Assembly: GCF_001642805.2 (NCBI RefSeq)
Contig: NZ_CP016948.1
Span: 248,001 to 312,000 of the forward strand
Direction: 5' to 3'
DNA from: Serratia surfactantfaciens
Lineage (GTDB): Bacteria; Pseudomonadota; Gammaproteobacteria; Enterobacterales; Enterobacteriaceae
Length of the DNA: 64,000 nucleotides
Part shown: positions 29,339 to 38,250 of the stretch, in pieces
How the letters are laid out: the number at the start of each line of letters is the position of its first letter
Position numbering within the stretch: position 1 is the stretch's first letter
The notes under the pieces: model-generated
Database searches by the model: none
The model's input: only the letters and a program-made list of their open reading frames with translations
What the model was told of the DNA's origin: nothing
Translations under genes and position numbers: made by a program

Positions 29339-31885
29339 ATGTTAGTTACTCCGTCATATGGCTGTATAGGGAAAATACGACCGCAAATATTGGGGCTGTT
29401 GATCGCCTTTATTCTGGCGGGGAACGCTGTTTGCGCTGTAGCGGCTGATATTGAATTCAATACCGACGTGTTGGATGTGACGGATCGCGCCAATATTGAC
29501 CTGGAGCAGTTTTCTCGCGGCAATTTTATCATGCCCGGCGATTATCTCTTTGCCGTACATATCAATAAGCAAACATTACCCGATCAGCCGGTGGTGTATT
29601 ACCCACCGGATGATGACGCCAAAGGCAGTGAAGCCTGCATAACGCCGCAGCTGGTTGAACAGCTGGGGCTGAAAGAGAGTGCCCTGCAAAAAATCACCTG
29701 GTGGCACCAGAACCAGTGCATGAACCCTGAGAGCCTGGAAGGGATGGAGGTGCGGGGCGATTTGGGGGCGGCGGCCTTATACCTGAGTATTCCGCAGGCG
29801 TACCTGGAGTACACCGCCGAGAACTGGGACCCGCCGTCGCGCTGGGACGAGGGTATTCCCGGCCTGCTGTTCGACTACAACCTGAACGGGCAGGCCCAGC
29901 GCCAGCAAAAGCAGGGTACGCAGAGTTATAACCTCAGCGGCAACGGCACGCTGGGTGGCAACCTGGGGGCCTGGCGGCTGCGCGCCGACTGGCAGTCGCG
30001 GCTGGACCGCCAGAGTGGCGCCGTAAAATCGGCCCGCTCCAGCTGGGACTGGAGCCGTTACTACGCTTATCGCGCACTGCCGAAACTGGGCGCCCGGCTG
30101 ACGATGGGGGAGGACTATTTAAACTCCGACATCTTTGACAGTTTCCGCTTTGCCGGCGCCAGCCTGGTGACTGACGACAACATGCTGCCGCCCAACCTGC
30201 GCGGCTATGCGCCGGAGGTGACCGGCGTGGCGCGCACCAACGCCAGGGTGGTTATCCGCCAGCAGGGGCGCGTGCTGTACGAGACCCAGGTGGCGGCGGG
30301 GCCGTTCCGTATTCAGGACATCAACGACGCGGTCAGCGGCCAGCTGGACGTGCGGGTGGAAGAGCAGGACGGCAGCGTGCAGGAGTTCAAGATGGACACC
30401 GCCAGTATCCCGTACCTGACCCGTCCCGGCTCGGTGCGTTACAAGCTGGCGGCCGGCCGACCGGCGGACTGGGAGCATCACAGCAACGGGCCGATGTTTG
30501 GCACCGGCGAGTTCTCCTGGGGCGTGAGTAACGGCTGGTCGCTGTACGGCGGCGGCGTGGCGGGCGGCGATTACAACGCGCTGGCGCTGGGGGTGGGGCG
30601 CGACCTGATGATGTTCGGCGCGCTCTCCTTCGACGTCACCCAGTCGCGCGCCACCCTGCCGGAAGAAAGCACGCTGCGCGGCGGCTCGTACCGGCTGAGC
30701 TACTCCAAGCGCTTTGACGACTACGACAGCCAGGTGACCTTCGCCGGCTACCGCTTCTCGGAGCGCAATTACATGTCGATGAGCGAGTACCTCGATGCTC
30801 GTACGTACGGCACGCGCCATAACAGCAGCAAGGAGATGTACACCATCACCTTTAACCAGCAGTTCCGGGACCTGGGGTTGAGCGCCTATCTCAACTACAA
30901 CCACCAGACCTACTGGGACCGGCCGGCGAACGACCGTTACAACCTGACGCTGTCGCGTTATTTCGACCTGGGGCGTTTTCGGAACATCAGCCTGTCGCTG
31001 ACCGGTTACCGCAACAAGTATAACGGCACCAACGACGACGGCATGTACCTGTCACTGTCGCTGCCGTGGGGCCGCAACGGCTCGCTGAGCTACAGCGGCA
31101 GCTACAACCGCAACGATTCCACCCAGCAGGTGGGGTACTACGACCGGCTGAATGAGCGCGACACCTATCAGGTGAGCGCCGGCAGCGCGCGCAGCGGCGC
31201 CACCGTCAGCGGCTACTACAGCCACAGCGGTGATATCAGCCAGATGAACGCCAGCGCCAGCTACCAGGCCGGCCAATACAGTTCGTTCGGGTTATCGCTG
31301 CAGGGCGGTGCGACCGCCACCCTGAAAGGGGCGGCCCTGCACCGCAGCAGCATCAGTGGCGGTACCCGCATGCTGCTGGATACCGACGGCGTGCCGGGCA
31401 TTCCTGTGCGCGGCTACAGCACGCCGACCCTGAGCAATGCCTTTGGCAAGGCGGTGGTGGTGGATGTAGGCAGTTACTACCGCAACCAGTTCAGCATCGA
31501 CCTGAACACGCTGCCGGAGAATGCCGAGGTCAGCCAGAGCGTGGCGCAGGCCACGCTGACCGAAGGCGCCATCGGTTACCGCCGCTTCGAGGTGGTTGCC
31601 GGCGAGAAGGCGATGGCGGTGATACGCCTAGCGGACGGCAGTTCGCCGCCGTTCGGCGCCACGGTGCGCAACGGCAAGAGACAAGAGGTGGGCATCGTCA
31701 ACGACAACGGCGAGGTGTACTTGAGCGGCATCAATGCCGGTGAAGGGATGCGCGTGAGCTGGGGCGGCGCCGAGCAGTGCGGCATTACCCTGCCGCAGAC
31801 GCTCTCGCCGAGCGAATTAACCAACCTGTTACTGCCTTGCGGCCCGGTGGCCGACGGTAAGGCGTTAAACACGAGTGAAGAGTAG
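29339..31885 (+). CDS. Fimbrial outer-membrane usher (FimD/PapC family)
   Basis: The 848-residue usher is the outer-membrane pore that assembles chaperone-subunit complexes. An N-terminal signal is followed by the domain 'IEFNTDVLDVTDRANIDLEQ' and 'GDYLFAVHINKQ', the beta-barrel region with plug ('LRGYAPEVTGVARTNARVVI'), then C-terminal domains ('SPPFGATVRN' and a late Cys pair around 'AEQCGITLPQ' and 'LLPCGPV'). Full length. The chaperone gene starts 8 nt after its stop. Confidence 0.96.
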   Translation: MLVTPSYGCIGKIRPQILGLLIAFILAGNAVCAVAADIEFNTDVLDVTDRANIDLEQFSRGNFIMPGDYLFAVHINKQTLPDQPVVYYPPDDDAKGSEACITPQLVEQLGLKESALQKITWWHQNQCMNPESLEGMEVRGDLGAAALYLSIPQAYLEYTAENWDPPSRWDEGIPGLLFDYNLNGQAQRQQKQGTQSYNLSGNGTLGGNLGAWRLRADWQSRLDRQSGAVKSARSSWDWSRYYAYRALPKLGARLTMGEDYLNSDIFDSFRFAGASLVTDDNMLPPNLRGYAPEVTGVARTNARVVIRQQGRVLYETQVAAGPFRIQDINDAVSGQLDVRVEEQDGSVQEFKMDTASIPYLTRPGSVRYKLAAGRPADWEHHSNGPMFGTGEFSWGVSNGWSLYGGGVAGGDYNALALGVGRDLMMFGALSFDVTQSRATLPEESTLRGGSYRLSYSKRFDDYDSQVTFAGYRFSERNYMSMSEYLDARTYGTRHNSSKEMYTITFNQQFRDLGLSAYLNYNHQTYWDRPANDRYNLTLSRYFDLGRFRNISLSLTGYRNKYNGTNDDGMYLSLSLPWGRNGSLSYSGSYNRNDSTQQVGYYDRLNERDTYQVSAGSARSGATVSGYYSHSGDISQMNASASYQAGQYSSFGLSLQGGATATLKGAALHRSSISGGTRMLLDTDGVPGIPVRGYSTPTLSNAFGKAVVVDVGSYYRNQFSIDLNTLPENAEVSQSVAQATLTEGAIGYRRFEVVAGEKAMAVIRLADGSSPPFGATVRNGKRQEVGIVNDNGEVYLSGINAGEGMRVSWGGAEQCGITLPQTLSPSELTNLLLPCGPVADGKALNTSEE

Positions 31886-31892
31886 AGAAACA

Positions 31893-32639
31893 ATGAAAAC
31901 CAAACATGCAGTGACATTAATTGCCGGTGGCCTGGCGGGCCTGCTGGTCGCCCAGCAGGCGAGTGCAGCCATCGCGCTGGACCGCACCCGGGTGATTTTC
32001 AACGGCGGCGACAAGTCGGTGAGCATGAGCATCAGCAACGAGAACAAGCAGCTGCCTTACCTGGCGCAGGGCTGGATTGAAGATGCCGACGGCAAAAAAA
32101 TCAGCAGCCCGCTGACGGTGCTGCCGCCGGTGCAGCGGCTGGAGCCGGGCGCCAAAAGCCAGGTGAAGGTACAGGGGCTGCCGGCGGCCAATACGCTGCC
32201 GCAGGACCGGGAAACCCTGTTCTACTTCAACCTGCGTGAAATTCCGCCGAAGAGTGACAAGCCCAATACGCTGCAGCTGGCGCTGCAAACGCGCATCAAG
32301 CTGTTCTACCGGCCAAAGGCGATTGCGGTGACTAACCCGGAATCCGCCGCGCCGTGGCAGGAGAAGCTGACGCTGACCAAACAGGGCGATGGCTATCAGG
32401 TGAATAACCCGACGCCGTACTACGTGACGCTGGTTGACGCCGGCAGCAAAAAGGGCGCCAGTGCGCCGGGCTTCGAGCCGCTGATGGTGCCACCGAAGGG
32501 CAGTGCGCCGCTGAAGGTGTCCGCCTCTGCGCTGGGGAGTGCGCCGGTGCTGACCTATGTCAACGACTACGGCGGCCGCCCGCAATTGACGTTTAGCTGT
32601 AACGGCGCGAACTGCCAGGCGGTGGCGGGCAGTAAATAA
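31893..32639 (+). CDS. Periplasmic fimbrial chaperone (PapD/FimC family)
   Basis: The 248-residue chaperone starts MKTKHAVTLIAGGLAGLLVA, with signal cleavage near 'QQASAA'. The Ig-like domains contain 'AIALDRTRVIFNGGDKSVSM' (conserved Arg of the subunit-binding cleft), 'TLFYFNLREIPP' and 'QLALQTRIKLFYRP' (conserved Lys). It holds pilins in the periplasm by donor-strand complementation and delivers them to the usher. An upstream in-frame ATG at 31875 overlaps the usher and is not preferred. Confidence 0.95.
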   Translation: MKTKHAVTLIAGGLAGLLVAQQASAAIALDRTRVIFNGGDKSVSMSISNENKQLPYLAQGWIEDADGKKISSPLTVLPPVQRLEPGAKSQVKVQGLPAANTLPQDRETLFYFNLREIPPKSDKPNTLQLALQTRIKLFYRPKAIAVTNPESAAPWQEKLTLTKQGDGYQVNNPTPYYVTLVDAGSKKGASAPGFEPLMVPPKGSAPLKVSASALGSAPVLTYVNDYGGRPQLTFSCNGANCQAVAGSK

Positions 32640-32668
32640 GGTTCACGGAACTCACAGGTGGGGAAGCG

Positions 32669-33322
32669 ATGCGAACAAGAGCCCGACGATGGAACGGCGG
32701 TTATCACCGTCATGAATGGTTGTATGCCCTGGTGGTGACGCTGGTGGCGCTGATGGTACCGCTGTGCCTGACGGTGATGCTGTGGCTGCTGCCGCCGGCA
32801 CAGGCGGCGGACAACTGGCAGGTGGACGGCGCCCACGGTGTGCTGCATGTGCGCGGTGAGCTGACCGAAAGCGCCTGCCGGCTGGAGATGGCCTCTGCGT
32901 ACCAGGCGGTCTCACTGGGGAATACCGCCACGGCGCAGTTGGCGCAGGCCGGTGACCGCGGCGTGCCGGTGAACGTGCAGCTGCACCTGCGCGACTGCCT
33001 GCGCGCGGCGTCGAACAACCGCGATGCGCGTTCGGGTAACTTGGTGTGGAGCCCGCAGCAGCCGGCGGTGTCGGTCAGTTTTATCGCCCCGGCGGATGCT
33101 GACAATCCGGCACTGGTGAGGGTACGCGGCGCCGCCGGACTGGCGCTGCGTATCATCGACGAGCACGGCAGGGATATCCGCCTTGGCAGTCGTGGGGTAC
33201 CACTGGCGCTGGCGGTGGGACAAAGCGCGCTGAATTACCGCATTACACCGGAACGTACCCGCGCGCCGTTACTGCCCGGTGCCTATGCGGCGGTGGTGGA
33301 TTTTCAGCTCAGCTATGACTAG
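32669..33322 (+). CDS. Minor fimbrial subunit
   Basis: The 217-residue pilin has an unusually long basic N-terminus ('MRTRARRWNGGYHRHEW') before its signal hydrophobic core ending 'PPAQAADN'. The mature domain has paired Cys in 'ESACRLEM' and 'HLRDCLRAA' and ends 'GAYAAVVDFQLSYD', the chaperone-read strand. It probably forms part of the tip fibre or an adaptor. The next gene starts 10 nt after its stop. Confidence 0.85.
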   Translation: MRTRARRWNGGYHRHEWLYALVVTLVALMVPLCLTVMLWLLPPAQAADNWQVDGAHGVLHVRGELTESACRLEMASAYQAVSLGNTATAQLAQAGDRGVPVNVQLHLRDCLRAASNNRDARSGNLVWSPQQPAVSVSFIAPADADNPALVRVRGAAGLALRIIDEHGRDIRLGSRGVPLALAVGQSALNYRITPERTRAPLLPGAYAAVVDFQLSYD

Positions 33323-33332
33323 GGGAAGCAGC

Positions 33333-33830
33333 ATGACGGCAACGTTCAGACGGTACTGGCCCGGCTGCGGTCTGGTGATGTGGGTATTGATGTTCGGCCC
33401 GCAGGCACAGGCGGCGACGACCATCAAAGTGACGGTGACGATTGTCGCGCCACCGCCCTGCGTGATTAACAACAACAACCTGATTGAAGTGAATTTCGGC
33501 AATGACGTCATGACCACCCGCATCGACGGCAGCTACAAGAAGCAGGAGGTGGTGTACTCAGTGGAGTGTAAAAATGCGCCGAACAACGCGATGAAACTGC
33601 AAATCCAGGGCACCGGCGCCGGCTTTGATAGCGAAGTGCTACGAACCGACAAGGAGGGCCTGGGCATCGCGCTGCTGCGTAACGGCAATCCGCAGCCGAT
33701 CAACAGCTGGATCAATTTTACCTATCCAAACCTGCCGCAATTTGAGGCAGTGCCGGTGAAACAGGCCGGAGCGACCCTAAGCGGCGGCAAGTTTACCGCC
33801 GGGGCGACCATGAAGGTGGAATACCAGTGA
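33333..33830 (+). CDS. Minor fimbrial subunit
   Basis: The 165-residue pilin starts at 33333 (MTATFRRYWPGCGLVMWVLM), preceded by 'aggggaag'; ATGs at 33279 and 33315 overlap the upstream gene. The signal peptide ends 'QAQAAT'. The mature sequence 'TIVAPPPCVINNNNLIEVNF' and 'VVYSVECKNAP' is typical of PapF/PapK-type tip subunits, as is the 'TMKVEYQ' end. It overlaps the next gene if that uses GTG 33827. Confidence 0.86.
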   Translation: MTATFRRYWPGCGLVMWVLMFGPQAQAATTIKVTVTIVAPPPCVINNNNLIEVNFGNDVMTTRIDGSYKKQEVVYSVECKNAPNNAMKLQIQGTGAGFDSEVLRTDKEGLGIALLRNGNPQPINSWINFTYPNLPQFEAVPVKQAGATLSGGKFTAGATMKVEYQ

Positions 33831-34321
33831 AAGGGGCAGAGGCAATGGCAGGTTATGGCGGTATTTTACTGTTGATGGCGCTGAGCGGCGCCGCAGGGGC
33901 GGCGGACAACATGAGTTTTTCCGGCACCCTTATTGAACCGCCGCCGTGCACCATCAACGACGGCGGCGAGGTGGAGGTTGATTTCGGCAACCGGGTCGGC
34001 GTGACCAAGGTCGACGGCGTTAACTATCTGCAGCCGGTTAACTATCGGGTTAGCTGCACGCCGGGTGCCAGCGCCTGGAGTATGACCCTGGAGGTGGTCG
34101 GCACGCCGGCGGATTACGACGAGGCGGCGATCGCGAGCAACGTAGAGGATTTGGCGGTGCGTCTGCTGCAAAACGGCAAGCGGCTTATCCTCAATCAACC
34201 GATCGCCGTCAGGCTGGATGCGTTGCCAACGCTGGAGGCGGTGCCGGTCAAGCGGCCGGGGGCGACGTTGAGGGAAGGGGCGTTTGAGGCTACCGCTACG
34301 CTGCTGGCGGTATACCAATGA
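33827..34321 (+). CDS. Minor fimbrial subunit
   Basis: This is a pilin of about 164 residues, homologous to the preceding one ('SGTLIEPPPCTINDGGEVEV', 'YRVSCTPGAS', end 'EATATLLAVYQ'). The start is uncertain: GTG at 33827 overlaps the upstream stop (GTGA) and supplies a basic residue for the signal peptide, while ATG at 33845 is the alternative. The signal ends 'SGAAGAADN'. It overlaps the next pilin gene by 4 bp (ATGA). Confidence 0.85.
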   Translation: MKGAEAMAGYGGILLLMALSGAAGAADNMSFSGTLIEPPPCTINDGGEVEVDFGNRVGVTKVDGVNYLQPVNYRVSCTPGASAWSMTLEVVGTPADYDEAAIASNVEDLAVRLLQNGKRLILNQPIAVRLDALPTLEAVPVKRPGATLREGAFEATATLLAVYQ

Positions 34322-34863
34322 GGCGGAGAATCAGCATGGTTGGCAAAGCGGTTAGCTGTGCCGCAGCTGTGTGGCTGCTGTGCGGGCAGCCGGGTATGGC
34401 GGCTGAGAACATGCGCCTGCACGGTGCATTGGTGGCGGAGCCGTGCGTGATCCCGCCGGGGGATGAAACGGTGGAACTGGATTTTGACACGGTGATCGAC
34501 AAATACCTGTACCTGAACACCCGCACGCCCGGTCAGGCATTTGAGCTGCACCTGGCGCAGTGCGATCTTAGCCTGGGCAAAACGGTGAAGGTGACCTTCA
34601 GCGGCACGGAAAGCGCCGTGTTGCCGGGGTTGTTGGCGCTGAACGGCGCCAGCCAGGCCAGCGGTATTGCCATCGGGATGGAAACCCCGCAGGGCGAGCT
34701 GTTGCCGGTGAACCAGCAAGGTAAGGCGCAGACGCTGGTGAGCGGCGCCAACACCCTGACGGCGCGGGCCTATGTACAGGGCGAGCCGGAGGCGCTGAAG
34801 CACAAAACCATCGAGCGCGGGCCGTTCAGTGCGGTGGCGACCTTTAGCCTGGAGTATGAATAA
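34318..34863 (+). CDS. Minor fimbrial subunit, coupled to reverse transcriptase
   Basis: The 181-residue pilin has signal peptide ending 'QPGMAAEN'. Paired Cys lie in 'LVAEPCVIPPGDE' and 'LHLAQCDLSLG'; the end 'GPFSAVATFSLEYE' is chaperone-type. It resembles PapK/PmfE-like adaptor subunits. Its last codons overlap the reverse transcriptase start (ATGAATAA), so a ribosome finishing this gene can restart on the RT. Confidence 0.88.
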   Translation: MRRRISMVGKAVSCAAAVWLLCGQPGMAAENMRLHGALVAEPCVIPPGDETVELDFDTVIDKYLYLNTRTPGQAFELHLAQCDLSLGKTVKVTFSGTESAVLPGLLALNGASQASGIAIGMETPQGELLPVNQQGKAQTLVSGANTLTARAYVQGEPEALKHKTIERGPFSAVATFSLEYE

Positions 34864-35836
34864 CCGCACTGAGGCATGGCAGGCCGCGTATCGCTGGCTG
34901 TGCCAACGCCGCCGCCATGCGCCGCCCAATGCGGATATCTGGCATCTGCGCTTTCACTGGGCGCAGCAGAGTGAACGCCTTTGGCGGCAACTGCAAAACG
35001 GGCATTACCGCCTGGCGCCGATGCAGGTATTGCGGCGTGGTGGCCGCAGCTGGGTGCAGTGGTGCGCGCAGGATGCGCTGATATTGAAGTGGGCTGCGCT
35101 GCAGGCGGAACCGCTGTTGCCAAAACCGGCTCGTTGCCTGCATTTGCGCGGGCATGGCGGTAGCGCGGCGTTGGTGGCGGAAGTCCGGGAAGCTCTGGCC
35201 GGTGGAGAATACACCTTTGTCTACCGAACGGATATTCGCGGCTATTACCGGCACATTCGTAAACAGCAGGTGATTAATCAGCTGAAATGGCAGGTGGCCG
35301 ACCCGGTGCTGTTCGATGTGATGCAGCAATACGTGCATTACAGCGTCGAAGACGGCGGTGAGTTTTATACCCCGCCAAGCGGCATTTGCCGAGGTTGTGC
35401 GCTGAGTCCGCTGATTGGCGGCAGCTTATTGCACCACGTAGACAGTTTTTTTAACGCTCAGGAGGGCGTGTGGTATGCGCGCTATATGGATGACTTTTTG
35501 TTGTTTACCCGCACCCGCTGGCAACTGCGGCGCAGCGTTAAGCGGCTGCATGAATTTTTTGACCTGGGCGGCTTTGAAACCCACCCGGACAAGACCCAAC
35601 TGGGCAGGATTGCGCAGGGTTTTGACTGGCTGGGGGTATGGTTTACCCCCACGGGGTCCACCCTAGCGCCCAGAGCGCTGGAAAACCACCGTGCACGACG
35701 CGCGCGGCTTTACGAGCAAGCTTGTAGACAAGGGCTGTCATCGACAGACACTGCGGAACGAGTGCGAACGTACGAGGCACGGTGGACAATATGGGCAGAG
35801 CGTATGCTGGGTCATCCACTGGATGATATTTGCTGA
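34856..35836 (+). CDS. Reverse transcriptase embedded in fimbrial operon
   Basis: The 326-residue protein contains a full set of RT palm motifs. Block A is 'YRTDIRGYYRHI' (Asp126). Block B is 'PPSGICRGCALSPLIGGSLL' (residues about 173-192). Block C is 'ARYMDDFLLFTR' (Asp212, Asp213). Then 'GGFETHPDKTQLGRI' and 'GFDWLGVWF' follow. The N-terminal 'LQNGHYRLAPMQVLRRGG' resembles group II-type RT0/1. No maturase X domain, DNA-binding or endonuclease domain is visible, and no intron RNA was noticed. Block B has SP, not the SQ usual in DGR enzymes. The start overlaps the last pilin stop (8 nt shared), so it is expressed with the fimbriae. Its cellular job is unknown. Confidence 0.93.
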   Translation: MNNRTEAWQAAYRWLCQRRRHAPPNADIWHLRFHWAQQSERLWRQLQNGHYRLAPMQVLRRGGRSWVQWCAQDALILKWAALQAEPLLPKPARCLHLRGHGGSAALVAEVREALAGGEYTFVYRTDIRGYYRHIRKQQVINQLKWQVADPVLFDVMQQYVHYSVEDGGEFYTPPSGICRGCALSPLIGGSLLHHVDSFFNAQEGVWYARYMDDFLLFTRTRWQLRRSVKRLHEFFDLGGFETHPDKTQLGRIAQGFDWLGVWFTPTGSTLAPRALENHRARRARLYEQACRQGLSSTDTAERVRTYEARWTIWAERMLGHPLDDIC

Positions 35837-35881
35837 TTTTCGCTCTGCCGGACGAATGAAATTATGCGAGCTCGACCGACG

Positions 35882-36706
35882 ATGAACGATAACAGAAACG
35901 CCTGGCCTGCACGCGGCTTTTTAGCTCTCCTCGCCGTGACCCCCGCAGCATCGGGGTACGATTTGCCATTTGCGCTTCCCTCCTTCGTGCCCCAGTCTCT
36001 AGAAGTGGACGTGCAGTACGATTATCCCTCTAAGTGGCATGCGTATGTGAATACGGTACAGACCCTCGGGTCCTCCCCCGACTCCGTCTCCGGTGCCCTG
36101 TGGGGGAACGCCGAATGCGACCGCGATGAGTCCTGTCTGACTGTGCGTGCCAGTGACGGTCGCACAACCCGCCGGTGGTTAAAAAAAGTTCGCAAATGCC
36201 TGCCTACTCAGGGCCCGGGGTGGCTGTCCGAAGCAGTAAGCCGGTTCGTGCACGAGAACTTCGACAATTCCGCAATGGAATATCTCGGAGAATACACCGT
36301 CCTACGCACATCCAATGACCTCCAGATCTGCATCGGGGATGGATCGTGGCCTTACAGTCTGGGGTACTCGGAAGTGGGCAGCCCTACCCAGCCCATCACG
36401 TGCAGTCTGCGCATGCCTGGGCAGGTGGATCTCGGTGTGATTGCAACGTCGGTGTCACGCGAGGTCCTGGGGACGATCAGCTGCCGTGGAACCAGTGAAA
36501 CTGATGTCCGCATTTCGATCAACGGACCCTCTACCATCCAGCCCGTCCCCGGCCTAGAATTGTGGACAACGACACCTGAATGGACCACGCATGTGACAGG
36601 AGACGGTAATCCTGTGGGGGTTACGATCAATGTTGGTGCGGATATTCGTGGCCCCGCACCCGGACCCTACTCTGGGGTATTTGTTTACCAAGTCGAATAT
36701 CCGTAA
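35882..36706 (+). CDS. Two-domain fimbrial adhesin downstream of RT
   Basis: This protein of about 274 residues starts MNDNRNAWPARGFLALLAV (ATG 35864 possible), with a short signal ending 'TPAASG'. The N-terminal half (about 25-165) resembles no domain I recognise and holds several Cys ('NAECDRDESCLTV', 'VRKCLPTQGPGW'). The C-terminal part (about 180-274) is pilin-like: 'PITCSLRMPGQVDLGVIA', 'GTISCRGTSETDVRI' and 'GPYSGVFVYQVEYP'. This layout fits a tip adhesin. Codon use (CTA, GGG, CCC, TCC) differs from the upstream operon. A decayed paralogue lies at 37.6-38.25 kb. Confidence 0.75.
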   Translation: MNDNRNAWPARGFLALLAVTPAASGYDLPFALPSFVPQSLEVDVQYDYPSKWHAYVNTVQTLGSSPDSVSGALWGNAECDRDESCLTVRASDGRTTRRWLKKVRKCLPTQGPGWLSEAVSRFVHENFDNSAMEYLGEYTVLRTSNDLQICIGDGSWPYSLGYSEVGSPTQPITCSLRMPGQVDLGVIATSVSREVLGTISCRGTSETDVRISINGPSTIQPVPGLELWTTTPEWTTHVTGDGNPVGVTINVGADIRGPAPGPYSGVFVYQVEYP

Positions 36707-37600
36707 CGCACCGGACCCCTCTGCACGTCCCCCCCGGTGCTACACGGATCCCGGGATGCAGTCGGGTCCTGGTGAGAAACCGCGCTAGGACACCGATACA
36801 CGTTCACCCCACCGCGATACACTGCCACTCCGCAAGACCGACTTCGTCAGGGACGGCAAATCGCGGATATGATACCGTTTACAGCTGCCTTGCTTCTCAT
36901 ATCGACGCGCCCTCGGCGCTGGCGCGGCGCGTCCACCACGTTTTCCATATAGGGGGGGGTTATTGTTTGTTAATGAGTACGGAGTATTTTTAGTCCTGAC
37001 CGGTTTTTTGGGGTTCGACTAGCGGGCTCATGCACCTGGGCGATATCTACAATCTGTCTATAAACATACAATGAGCAGATCGCAACCGTCGTAGACAGGT
37101 TTAGCGGGAAAAAATACCTAAATATTTACTTTCCGGTAATTATACAAAAATAAACTATGTCGATACACGGAATAATAAAAACTCATTAAAAGCTCGTTTT
37201 TATTTGCTCTGACTTCTATAACCTACAGTCAAGTTGTTAGCGTGAAGGCCAATGTTTCTGTCTTTGTGGCGCCTCGCCGGGGCCTAAAGTTGGTTTAGAA
37301 CAACGGTAGCTATATGCGTGTGATATGACCTCGACCTATGCTTTCACATCACCGATTGCAATTTTTTGTTTTACATCATCAGCGAATTGTGACTAGAAGG
37401 CGGCATACACAACTATTCAGCCGACGATTCCGGGAGAGGGGGAGAAAACGTATTTCTTTATGGCATTCTCGTTAATTGTTGGCAATCAGTAAAAAACAAG
37501 AAAGTGTGGGAACCGATTGTAAGCACACTCATTTTAGTTCCACGCACTTTTTTATTTCAGCCATCAGTTGATCCCTTCCCAATATCGGTGCCAGGGTAAC
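36707..37600 (+). other. About 0.9 kb non-coding spacer in adhesin region
   Basis: No credible gene is visible in any frame. Composition swings from GC-rich (36707-36950, with homopolymers of C and eight G at about 36952-36959) to very AT-rich (37060-37220, 37340-37560). It separates an intact adhesin from a broken one downstream. It may be decayed coding sequence, untranslated RNA, or RT template/substrate; none can be shown by eye. Confidence 0.5.
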
Positions 37601-38250
37601 TCAGAGATCCCGGGCATTTTTGCTCTTCTCCCGTGATCAGCCCACAATATATATCCGTAGCCTCGAATATGGGGGGGACAACCCGGGCGCGCGGAGCATA
37701 TATCTCCTACCAACCCTGGCAAGCGTTTGGGATCAGATTATCCCTGCTTTCCGACAGACGGGCCGGGAGATCTCGATGCTGCGATACGGCAACACATTAA
37801 CGCCTATGTCCTGAATGTTCCATTACCCTATATGGGAGTTGGCCAAACGTGGGGAAATGGGCTTTCGATAAATATTAAGCTGTGCAAGTCTGCATATGGC
37901 TGGGTAAGTGCCTCCTATTCAGGAACGCCTCAAACTTCAAATATCCAATGTATCTGTTGGGGCTTACTGAAATCACGCTGACGCAAGCAATTCCGGTCAT
38001 TGATGCCTCCTATGGATTATCGTGCGTTGGAGTGGGAATGACAAACGTGCGTTTGTCGGTCGTTGGGGCGTCGATGGTTTACCCCACACCCGGCCTCAGC
38101 CTATGGACCCAGCCTCCGGCAAAGCCGATCCTGGGTGTTGCCGGCGTGTCTATGCCTTTGGTTATCCGCTTCGGGATGGATACCCCACTTCCAACCATTC
38201 CGGCTGGCAAATACCAAAGTACCTTCGTTTACGTGGTGGAGTATCTCTGA
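37600..38250 (+). pseudogene. Decayed adhesin paralogue
   Basis: Translated pieces in different frames match the intact adhesin at 35882-36706. Frame with 'YPCFPTDGPGDLDAAIRQHI' matches 'RKCLPTQGPGWLSEAVSRFV'. 'NIKLCKSAYGWVSASYSGTP' and 'NIQC' match the region before 'PITC'. After a shift near 37960, 'YGLSCVGVGMTNVRLSVVG' and 'AGKYQSTFVYVVEYL' match the C-terminal pilin domain. Stops at about 37634 and 37658 and the frameshift break it. Nucleotide identity is low, so this is an old paralogue rather than a recent duplication. The upstream limit is uncertain. Confidence 0.7.

Noticed and set aside
34856..35836. Group II intron insertion
   Set aside because: No maturase or endonuclease domain, no intron RNA domain V-like hairpin noticed nearby, and the RT reading frame is fused into operon translation rather than interrupting a gene.
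34856..38250. Classical diversity-generating retroelement (template/variable repeat)
   Set aside because: I could not find a near-identical repeat pair with adenine-specific differences, and the RT block B reads SP rather than the SQ usual in DGR enzymes. A computational repeat search could still overturn this.
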